Below, one piece after another: positions 14,385 to 20,045 of a stretch of DNA of 20,045 bases. The position numbers and the translations under genes were made by a program. The number at the start of each line of letters is the position of its first letter. Positions within the stretch are counted from its first letter, which is position 1. This stretch comes from Providencia sneebia DSM 19967 (GTDB lineage Bacteria; Pseudomonadota; Gammaproteobacteria; Enterobacterales; Enterobacteriaceae): contig NZ_CM001773.1 in the NCBI RefSeq assembly GCF_000314895.2, forward strand, positions 2,284,202 to 2,304,246, in the 5' to 3' direction. Below the pieces are notes generated by a model. The model saw nothing but the letters and a program-made list of their open reading frames with translations. It did no database searches and was not told the origin of the DNA.

Positions 14385-15359
14385 TTATTTCGTTAATCTT
14401 TTTGCATAACGCTGCGCTAATACAGCGCAAACCATTAGTTGGATTTGATGGAATATCATCAAAGGTAATAAAATAACACCAACTACTGAGGCGGGAAATA
14501 ACACATTTGCCATTGGCACACCATTCGCTAAGCTCTTTTTGGAACCACAAAAAACAATCGTGATTTCATCTTCTTTACTAAATCCGAGGAATCGTGCCGC
14601 TAATGTATTAAGCATAATGACAATAAATAAAATAACGCAACTTACAACGGCAATCATCAGCAGAGAATAACCATCAATACGCTGCCAGATGCCTTCAACA
14701 ACAGCTTCACTGAATGCTACATAAACAACCAATAGTATTGATGACCGGTCTGTGATATTAATCAGTTTGCGATTACGGTTAATCCAATTTGCTAACCAAG
14801 GTCTTGATAAATGCCCCACTACAAACGGTAACATTAATTGCAACAATATCGAGCCTATTGCATTTAACGTATCCATTGCTTGGCTACCATCTTCATCCAT
14901 CAAAAAGCCAACCAATATTGGTGATAAAAAAACACCTAAAATACTTGATGCAGATGCACTACAAATTGCAGCAGCAACATTCCCCCCTGCCACAGAGGTA
15001 AAAGCAATGGCCGATTGGACAGTTGCCGGCAATGCACATAAATACAGGAATCCCATGTAAACGGTTGGTGACATCCAAGACGGCACCATAAAGTGAAGAC
15101 CTAACCCTAGGATTGGAAATAAAATAAATGTGCTAGCAAATACAAGTAAATGAAGTCGCCAATGTCCCATACCAGCCACAATAGACTCGCGTGAAAGTTT
15201 AGCGCCATGCATAAAAAACAAAAGCGCAATAGCAGCCGTTGTTAAATATTGGAAAGCGACCTTGACTTCACCTTCACAAGGGAGAAAACTTGCAACAATG
15301 ATCACCAAGATCATGATCAATAAAAAGGAGTCAATTTTCAGTTTTGCTAACAAATTCAT
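14385..15359 (-). CDS. yfeH: Bile acid:sodium symporter family transporter (YfeH-like)
   Basis: This 324-residue inner-membrane protein matches E. coli YfeH (about 332 residues), a member of the SBF/SLC10A7-like group with an uncertain substrate. It is hydrophobic throughout, with about ten predicted membrane segments. Conserved family blocks are LTTAAIALLFFMHGAKLSRE, HWRLHLLVF, LCALPATVQSAIAFTSVAGGNVAAAICSASASS, LPFVVGHLSRPW and FCGSKKSLANGVPMANVLFP, and the end IFHQIQLMVCAVLAQRY. In E. coli yfeH is elsewhere on the chromosome, so its position between add and ydgJ is a local rearrangement or insertion. It follows ydgJ on the same strand but is cut off by a strong terminator, so it probably has its own promoter. 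AGG lies eight bases before the ATG. Confidence 0.92.
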   Translation of the reverse strand: MNLLAKLKIDSFLLIMILVIIVASFLPCEGEVKVAFQYLTTAAIALLFFMHGAKLSRESIVAGMGHWRLHLLVFASTFILFPILGLGLHFMVPSWMSPTVYMGFLYLCALPATVQSAIAFTSVAGGNVAAAICSASASSILGVFLSPILVGFLMDEDGSQAMDTLNAIGSILLQLMLPFVVGHLSRPWLANWINRNRKLINITDRSSILLVVYVAFSEAVVEGIWQRIDGYSLLMIAVVSCVILFIVIMLNTLAARFLGFSKEDEITIVFCGSKKSLANGVPMANVLFPASVVGVILLPLMIFHQIQLMVCAVLAQRYAKRLTK

Positions 15360-15373
15360 TTTATTACCTAAAG

Positions 15374-15401
15374 AAAAAAGAGCCAGCTAAATAGCTGACT
15401 C
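15374..15401 (-). terminator. Rho-independent terminator after ydgJ
   Basis: Read on the minus strand, GAGTCAGCT pairs with AGCTGGCTC (9 bp, one T-G pair) around ATTT, followed by TTTTTTC. It lies in the 56-bp gap between ydgJ and yfeH and should separate their transcripts. Confidence 0.88.
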
Positions 15402-15415
15402 AATTATTCGACAAA

Positions 15416-16459
15416 TTAAAATTCAACATTAACAGTGCGTTTTTCTTGAGCTGATAAGATGCCTGCTTCAATTAATCTCATGATATCTATAGCTTCTTGA
15501 GGAAGAACAGGATTTTTAGCGCCATGTCTTATCGCCTCATAAATTTCAAGGTAATAACCACCATAATTTCCTTTTTCATTTACCCATTCAGTTGTCACCA
15601 ATTCATCATTCTGTGACAGTGTCACTGAACCATTTTTAGGATCAATGCCCCACTCAGCACCTGTTGGTAACATACCATTTTTTAGACATTCCTCTTGTGA
15701 ATCAAGCCCATACTTCACATAACTGCCATTCATACCATGTACAACATATAATGGCGTTTCAGCAGCAGCAACAGTTGTCGAGTGAAGAATAACTTTTTTA
15801 TCTGAGTAATTTAGGATGACATGAAAATAGTCCACCGCTTCAGCACCAGGGCGGATCATCGCTAAATCTGCGGTAATACTTTGTGGTTTACCAAAAAATT
15901 GTAAAGCTTGATCGAGAAGATGAGGCCCTAAATCGTACCAAATCCCGCCGCCTGCAACGGAAGATTCTCGCCAACGCTGGCGAGTCATTGGGCGATAACG
16001 GTCAAAATGAGATTCATAATACTTAATATCCCCCAAACAACCATCGGCCAATAATTTTTTCAAGGTCAAATAACCGGCATCCCAACGGCGGTTATGGTAA
16101 ATAGAAAGTAATTTACCTGCTTTAATTGCTTGTTGTTTAAGTAATTCTGCTTCTTCAACAGTAATCGTAAAAGGCTTATCGACAACCACATGTTTACCCG
16201 CAGCCAACGCTGCGCTAGCGAGTGGATAGTGCGTATCATTTGGTGTTGGAATAATAATAAGGTCAATTTCTGGATTAGAAAATAACTGCTCAGGAGTTGA
16301 TACAACAGCAACTTCTGGCCAATCTGCTGTGACTTTTTCAGGATTACTACTTGATATTGCCGTTAATTGATATTCAGGTAATGTGACAATAAATGGCACA
16401 TGAAATGTTTTACTCGCATAACCATACCCGATAATACCAACTTTAATTGGTGCAGACAT
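15416..16459 (-). CDS. ydgJ: Gfo/Idh/MocA family oxidoreductase (YdgJ)
   Basis: This 347-residue NAD(P)-dependent oxidoreductase matches E. coli YdgJ (346 residues); the physiological substrate is unknown, though the family acts mostly on sugars and inositols. The N-terminal Rossmann fold begins KVGIIGYGYASKTFHVPF (residues 5-22). IPTPNDTHYPLA and GKHVVVDKPFTIT carry the usual cofactor and catalytic Lys elements, and the C-terminal domain holds HNRRWDAGYLTLK, HFDRYRPMTRQRWRE and GIWYDLGPHLLDQAL. The ATG at 16459 has GAGG just upstream (GAGGTGGTTATG) and aligns with the family; the ATG at 16510 adds 17 unrelated residues. A perfect matS site is embedded at 15613-15625. It diverges from ydgK. 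The E. coli genes blr and cnu, normally next, are absent. Confidence 0.93.
   Translation of the reverse strand: MSAPIKVGIIGYGYASKTFHVPFIVTLPEYQLTAISSSNPEKVTADWPEVAVVSTPEQLFSNPEIDLIIIPTPNDTHYPLASAALAAGKHVVVDKPFTITVEEAELLKQQAIKAGKLLSIYHNRRWDAGYLTLKKLLADGCLGDIKYYESHFDRYRPMTRQRWRESSVAGGGIWYDLGPHLLDQALQFFGKPQSITADLAMIRPGAEAVDYFHVILNYSDKKVILHSTTVAAAETPLYVVHGMNGSYVKYGLDSQEECLKNGMLPTGAEWGIDPKNGSVTLSQNDELVTTEWVNEKGNYGGYYLEIYEAIRHGAKNPVLPQEAIDIMRLIEAGILSAQEKRTVNVEF
15613..15625. promoter_or_regulatory. Perfect matS site inside ydgJ
   Basis: GTGACAGTGTCAC fits the MatP consensus GTGACRNYGTCAC at all 13 positions. At equal base frequencies such a match is expected about 0.005 times in 20 kb, so chance is unlikely. 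It places the region in the Ter macrodomain. Confidence 0.87.
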
Positions 16460-16576
16460 AACCACCTCATCAAATGAATTTGCCACTAATTGATTCAAAA
16501 GTATCACCATAACGAATTAATTAGCAAATAAAACTATGGTAGGATGGCGCAAGAACACAATAAATGGATGTATTTT

Positions 16577-17017
16577 ATGCCCCCTATTGATAACTACCAC
16601 CGTATTACTGGCTGGTTGCTTGCGCCCGCGGCTTTCATGTTACTCACCTTTTTTGCTACATGCGCCATGGTCGTTATGTATGTCACTAAACTCTACCAAA
16701 TTATGACTACCATTGATGATTGGCACAACTTTATTCCTTTAGATTGGTGGCTATCATTCCTGATCACTGTAGTCATGACATTTTTTACTGCTCATATTTT
16801 AAAATTAATGTTTTTCCGGTCTCGCCATTTTCCCAGACGATTTATTATTTGGTTAATGATTTTATTATTATTAGGTCTGAAAACATTCGCATTTGCAGCT
16901 GTTGATGATGATACTGCATTAAAAGCGTTAGCTTGGCCGCTATTAGGTGCCGGTATCTTTGTGCCTTATATCAAACGTTCTGAAAGAGTGAAGATGACTT
17001 TCACACAAGATCGATAA
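16577..17017 (+). CDS. ydgK: DUF2569 membrane protein (YdgK)
   Basis: This 146-residue integral membrane protein matches E. coli YdgK (about 136-146 residues), function unknown. Four hydrophobic segments are evident: WLLAPAAFMLLTFFATCAMVVMYV, WWLSFLITVVMTFFTAHIL, FIIWLMILLLLGLKTFAFA and ALAWPLLGAGIFVPYI. The conserved end YIKRSERVKMTFTQ is plain. The ATG at 16577 (MPPIDNYHRITGW) is chosen because it aligns with the family start and has GGA eight bases upstream; in-frame ATGs at 16568 and 16544 would lengthen the tail without support. It precedes rsxA as in E. coli, with the hairpin region between them. Confidence 0.85.
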   Translation: MPPIDNYHRITGWLLAPAAFMLLTFFATCAMVVMYVTKLYQIMTTIDDWHNFIPLDWWLSFLITVVMTFFTAHILKLMFFRSRHFPRRFIIWLMILLLLGLKTFAFAAVDDDTALKALAWPLLGAGIFVPYIKRSERVKMTFTQDR

Positions 17018-17046
17018 GCATCAAAAAATAGCTTGTTATCATACTG

Positions 17047-17082
17047 CCCAGTCTTACTGGGTTAGTACCAGTTTTGTTTTTT
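17047..17082 (+). promoter_or_regulatory. Mutually exclusive hairpins ahead of rsxA (attenuator-like)
   Basis: Three short elements follow each other: CCCAG (17047-17051), CTGG(G) (17057-17061) and CCAG (17068-17071). Elements 1 and 2 can form CCCAG/CTGGG with a 5-nt loop. Elements 2 and 3 can form ACTGG/CCAGT, which runs into TTTTGTTTTTT, a terminator. The two folds exclude each other, the layout of an attenuator. It may equally be the plain terminator of ydgK. Confidence 0.45.
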
Positions 17083-17103
17083 ATTATTGTTTCAGGCTAT
17101 GAA

Positions 17104-17685
17104 ATGACTGATTATCTTTTACTCTTTATCGGGACAGTACTGGTTAACAACTTTGTACTCGTAAAATTCCTCGGATTGTGCCCATTCATGGGTGTATCAA
17201 AAAAACTCGAAACAGCAATCGGGATGGGACTCGCAACGGCATTTGTCATGACGTTAGCATCGATTAGCTCATGGCTAATGGATACCTTGATTTTAATCCC
17301 TCTGGATTTACTCTACCTGCGTACTTTGAGTTTTATTTTGGTTATTGCCGTTGTTGTGCAATTTACTGAGATGGTCGTAAGAAAAACCAGTCCAACGCTT
17401 TATCGCTTACTCGGCATTTTTCTGCCACTAATAACAACTAACTGTGCGGTGCTTGGTGTAGCATTATTAAATATTAACCAATCTCATGGCTTCTTACAGT
17501 CTGCGGTATATGGTTTTGGTGCGGCAGTCGGCTTTTCACTGGTTATGGTGTTATTTGCCGCTATTCGTGAGCGACTTGCCGTTGCAAATGTTCCAGCCCC
17601 TTTTCGCGGTTCATCAATTGGCCTCATTACAGCAGGACTGATGTCCTTGGCTTTTATGGGCTTTAGTGGTTTGGTGAAATTCTAA
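17104..17685 (+). CDS. rsxA: Rsx/Rnf electron-transport complex subunit A
   Basis: RsxA is one of two homologous integral membrane subunits of the Rsx (Rnf-type) complex, which in E. coli keeps the SoxR sensor reduced and in other bacteria couples NADH and ferredoxin oxidoreduction to ion movement. The 193 residues equal the E. coli length. Six membrane segments are predicted. Conserved blocks are [21 protein letters not shown] near the N-terminus and [17 protein letters not shown] in the middle, each with a Cys beside the membrane, where recent structures of Rnf complexes place a shared iron-sulfur cluster between RnfA and RnfE. The ATG at 17104 aligns with E. coli MTDY; the upstream ATG at 17074 falls in the leader. 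Its stop overlaps the rsxB start (TAATG). Confidence 0.96.
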   Translation: MTDYLLLFIGTVLVNNFVLVKFLGLCPFMGVSKKLETAIGMGLATAFVMTLASISSWLMDTLILIPLDLLYLRTLSFILVIAVVVQFTEMVVRKTSPTLYRLLGIFLPLITTNCAVLGVALLNINQSHGFLQSAVYGFGAAVGFSLVMVLFAAIRERLAVANVPAPFRGSSIGLITAGLMSLAFMGFSGLVKF

Positions 17686-18311
17686 TGATGTCATTATGGA
17701 TTGCTACTGGCATATTAGCCATTTTCGGTCTTATCTTTGGGCTAATCTTAGGTTATGCTGCGTTACGCTTTAAAGTCGATGAAGACCCTATTGTTGAAAA
17801 ATTAGATGCTATTTTACCTCAAAGCCAATGCGGTCAATGCAGCTACCCAGGATGTCGTCCTTATGCTGAAGCCGTCGCTAATAATGGTGAAATGATTAAC
17901 AAGTGCGCACCTGGCGGTGAGCAAGTGATGTTAAAAATCGCTGAATTATTAAACGTTGATCCTCAGCCGATCGATGGTGATGAAAGTGCGCAAAACCCAA
18001 TGCGCCAAGTCGCTATCATTGATGAAGGAAATTGCATTGGTTGTACGAAGTGCATTCAGGCTTGCCCTGTTGATGCTATTGTCGGCGCAACTCGTGCCAT
18101 GCACACGGTGATTGAAGATTTATGCACAGGATGTAATTTGTGTGTTGCCCCTTGCCCAACTGATTGTATCGAGCTAGTTCCAGTGAAAACAACAACTGCA
18201 AATTGGAAATGGGATCTTAGCCTTATCCCTGTTAAAAATATTCCAGTGTCACCTCAACCAATGCAACCAAAGTCTGCATTATCAGCAATAAAAGGTGATG
18301 CACATGCTTAA
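17685..18311 (+). CDS. rsxB: Rsx/Rnf complex iron-sulfur subunit B
   Basis: RsxB carries electrons inside the Rsx/Rnf complex. A single N-terminal membrane helix ([22 protein letters not shown]) anchors it. An Fe-S domain follows with Cys49, Cys52, Cys57 and Cys74 (CGQCSYPGC, then KC). Two ferredoxin-type 4Fe-4S motifs come next: [12 protein letters not shown] (Cys117, 120, 123, 127) and [12 protein letters not shown] (Cys147, 150, 153, 157). At 208 residues it is somewhat longer than E. coli RsxB (192) because of a C-terminal tail after IPVKNIPV. The ATG at 17685 overlaps the rsxA stop by one base; the adjacent ATG at 17688 is possible. Its end overlaps rsxC by 8 bp, so the genes are translationally coupled. 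Confidence 0.96.
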   Translation: MMSLWIATGILAIFGLIFGLILGYAALRFKVDEDPIVEKLDAILPQSQCGQCSYPGCRPYAEAVANNGEMINKCAPGGEQVMLKIAELLNVDPQPIDGDESAQNPMRQVAIIDEGNCIGCTKCIQACPVDAIVGATRAMHTVIEDLCTGCNLCVAPCPTDCIELVPVKTTTANWKWDLSLIPVKNIPVSPQPMQPKSALSAIKGDAHA

Positions 18312-20045
18312 GTTATTTAGTTGGCTCAAAAAAGATAAAATCTGGGATTTTGCAGGTGGTATTCATCCACCTGAAATGAAACTACAGTCCAGTCGTGCAC
18401 CAATGAGAATTGCATCAATCCCTAATGAATTGATCATTCCGTTGCAGCAACACCTTGGGCCTGAAGGTGAATTAATTGTCAATGTAGGCGATTATGTTTT
18501 CAAAGGCCAACCACTCACGCGTGGGCTTGGGCGTACCGTTCCGGTTCATGCGTCAACATCAGGCACAATCACAGCTATTGAGCCAATGGTTACTGCTCAT
18601 CCGTCCGGATTAAAAGAGTTGTGTGTGCGTATTCAAGCAGATGGGTTGGATACATGGTGTGAATTGTTTCCTGAGAAAGATTTCTTACAACTTACGCCAC
18701 AACAATTACTGCAAAAAATAGAGCAAGCAGGTATTGCTGGATTAGGTGGTGCTGGCTTCCCTACTGCATCTAAACTGGCGGGTGGGAAAGATGCGATTAA
18801 AACGCTCATCATAAATGCCGCAGAATGTGAACCTTATATCACTGCTGATGATCGCCTAATGCAAGATCATGCTGATGAGGTCATTGAAGGTTGCCGTGTT
18901 TTACAACATCTTTTAAATCCTGACCAAGTTCTTATCGGTATTGAAGATAACAAGCCAGAAGCTATTTCTGCTCTAAAACTGGCATTAACTCCACAAGATA
19001 ACCAAATATTTATCCGAGTTATTCCAACTAAATATCCATCAGGTGGCGCAAAACAGCTGACTAAAATCCTAACCGGAAAAGAGGTTCCATCTGGTGCTCG
19101 CTCATCTCAAATTGGCGTGTTAATGCATAATGTTGGAACTGTGGTGGCGATTAAACGCGCAGTTCTTGAAGGGCAACCTTTAATTGAACGTGTTGTGACT
19201 GTTACTGGTGAAGCAATTGAAAAGCCAGGTAATTTTTGGGCTCGTATTGGAACCCCTGTTCACCATTTATTGTCACAGACTGGTTTTCAACCAGAATCAG
19301 AGCAAATGGTTATTATGGGGGGGCCATTAATGGGCTTCACCCTACCTGACCTCAATGTTCCTGTTGTTAAAATCTGCAACTGTTTACTTGTACCTACTGC
19401 TGAAGAGGTTGGAAAACCGGCATTAGAAGAAGCTTGTATTCGTTGCGGTTTATGTGTAGATGCGTGCCCTGCGGCTTTATTACCTCAACAATTATATTGG
19501 TTTAGTAAAGGTGAAGAGCACGAAAAAGCGCAAAAACATAATTTATTCGATTGTATTGAATGTGGTGCCTGCGCCTACGTGTGCCCAAGTAATATCCCGC
19601 TGGTGCAGTATTACCGCCAAGAAAAAGCTGAAATCAAAGAGATAGCGCAAGAAGAACGACGAGCAGCTGAAGCAAAATTACGCTTTGAAGCTAAACAGCA
19701 ACGAATGGAAAGAGAGAAGTTAGCTCGCGAAGAACGCCACAAAAAAGCGGCTGTCCAAGTTGAAACAACAGATAAAGATGCCATTGCTGATGCATTAGCG
19801 CGTGTTAAAGCAAAACAAGAGACAGCAACCGCGTTAGCTGAAAAATCACCAGATAGTTCTACTGATGATCCAAGAAAAGCCGCTGTTGCCGCCGCGCTTG
19901 CACGAGCTAAAGCGAGAAAATTAGAACAAGAAGATAAAAGTGACGCTGTCACTAGTTCAGAATCAAGTGATGATCCACGTAAAGCTTCTGTCGCTGCGGC
20001 AATTGCCCGTGCGAAAGCCAAAAAAGCGGCTCAGCAAGCAGAAAA
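18304..20045 (+). CDS. rsxC: Rsx/Rnf complex subunit C (3' end outside window)
   Basis: RsxC is the peripheral NADH- and FMN-binding subunit that feeds electrons into the Rsx/Rnf complex. The visible 580 codons start [26 protein letters not shown], like E. coli. Visible parts are the glycine-rich nucleotide segment [32 protein letters not shown], the SLBB-like region [24 protein letters not shown], and two 4Fe-4S motifs: [11 protein letters not shown] (Cys378, 381, 384, 388) and [11 protein letters not shown] (Cys417, 420, 423, 427). After residue 435 a long charged, Ala-rich helix begins, including 19-residue repeats. E. coli RsxC has about 740 residues, so much of the repeat tail lies beyond the edge. 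GGTGA upstream serves as Shine-Dalgarno inside the end of rsxB. Confidence 0.96.
   Translation, partial: MLKLFSWLKKDKIWDFAGGIHPPEMKLQSSRAPMRIASIPNELIIPLQQHLGPEGELIVNVGDYVFKGQPLTRGLGRTVPVHASTSGTITAIEPMVTAHPSGLKELCVRIQADGLDTWCELFPEKDFLQLTPQQLLQKIEQAGIAGLGGAGFPTASKLAGGKDAIKTLIINAAECEPYITADDRLMQDHADEVIEGCRVLQHLLNPDQVLIGIEDNKPEAISALKLALTPQDNQIFIRVIPTKYPSGGAKQLTKILTGKEVPSGARSSQIGVLMHNVGTVVAIKRAVLEGQPLIERVVTVTGEAIEKPGNFWARIGTPVHHLLSQTGFQPESEQMVIMGGPLMGFTLPDLNVPVVKICNCLLVPTAEEVGKPALEEACIRCGLCVDACPAALLPQQLYWFSKGEEHEKAQKHNLFDCIECGACAYVCPSNIPLVQYYRQEKAEIKEIAQEERRAAEAKLRFEAKQQRMEREKLAREERHKKAAVQVETTDKDAIADALARVKAKQETATALAEKSPDSSTDDPRKAAVAAALARAKARKLEQEDKSDAVTSSESSDDPRKASVAAAIARAKAKKAAQQAE
19864..20025 (+). 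repeat. Tandem 19-residue repeats in the RsxC tail
   Basis: The units at 19864-19920 and 19969-20025 encode DDPRKA-A/S-VAAA-L/I-ARAKA-R/K-K, separated by a 16-codon acidic linker. A degenerate earlier unit starts near 19771 ([16 protein letters not shown]). Codons differ between units, so the protein sequence rather than the DNA is conserved. E. coli RsxC has comparable [18 protein letters not shown] repeats. Confidence 0.85.
19940..19952. promoter_or_regulatory. Perfect matS site inside rsxC
   Basis: GTGACGCTGTCAC fits GTGACRNYGTCAC at all 13 positions. It falls in the acidic linker between two RsxC repeats, a stretch under little protein constraint, and is 4.3 kb from the matS site in ydgJ. 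Confidence 0.87.

Noticed and set aside
19611..20021. Long open frame opposite the rsxC tail
   Set aside because: It is the antisense shadow of the Ala/Lys-rich repeats; Ala/Ser-rich translation without a ribosome-binding site.
1..20045. tRNA, rRNA, CRISPR array or insertion sequence
   Set aside because: I saw no cloverleaf, rRNA segment, regularly spaced repeat array or transposase in any frame.

Overview
The window looks like the replication-terminus region of an AT-rich member of the Enterobacterales. It is probably a Morganellaceae genus such as Providencia. That placement rests on protein resemblance and gene order remembered from E. coli, not on a search. From position 783 to the right edge, nearly every gene follows the E. 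coli K-12 order: ydfG, ynfB, ynfD, ynfK (bioD2), mlc, ynfL, ynfM, then tus, fumC, manA, ydgA, add, ydgJ, ydgK and rsxABC. Genes that E. coli carries between these (speG, ynfEFGH-dmsD, asr, rstAB, fumA, blr, cnu) are missing. Two genes are extra relative to that order: a chitin-active lytic polysaccharide monooxygenase between ynfM and tus, and a YfeH-type transporter between add and ydgJ.

Layout. Positions 1-260 hold the end of a zinc-ribbon protein of accessory or prophage type. Positions 261-782 carry no convincing gene. They contain a 123-bp palindromic element whose two arms resemble XerC/XerD (dif) sites in opposite orientation, and an 18-bp perfect palindrome. Positions 783-2288 encode ydfG and two small exported proteins. 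Positions 2365-5364, on the minus strand, hold bioD2, a frameshifted mlc and the LysR regulator ynfL, which diverges from the exporter ynfM. The LPMO gene and tus follow on the plus strand. tus converges on fumC, and fumC diverges from manA. manA, ydgA and add read rightward, yfeH and ydgJ leftward, and ydgK plus rsxABC rightward to the edge, where rsxC is cut.

The unifying theme is terminus biology. tus encodes the fork-trap protein, and a near-consensus Ter site lies between its promoter and its start codon. A second Ter site with the same orientation lies 6.8 kb further on, between add and yfeH. Both would stop forks arriving from the left. Two perfect matches and one near match to the MatP-binding site matS lie in ydgJ, in rsxC and between ynfB and ynfD, marking the Ter macrodomain. 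The dif-like hairpin at the left end fits this setting, because mobile elements that use the host Xer recombinases insert at dif.

Other points to check are the mlc frameshift at a run of seven A on a slippery heptamer, accompanied by loss of conserved ROK residues, and two mutually exclusive hairpins ahead of rsxA that look like an attenuator.
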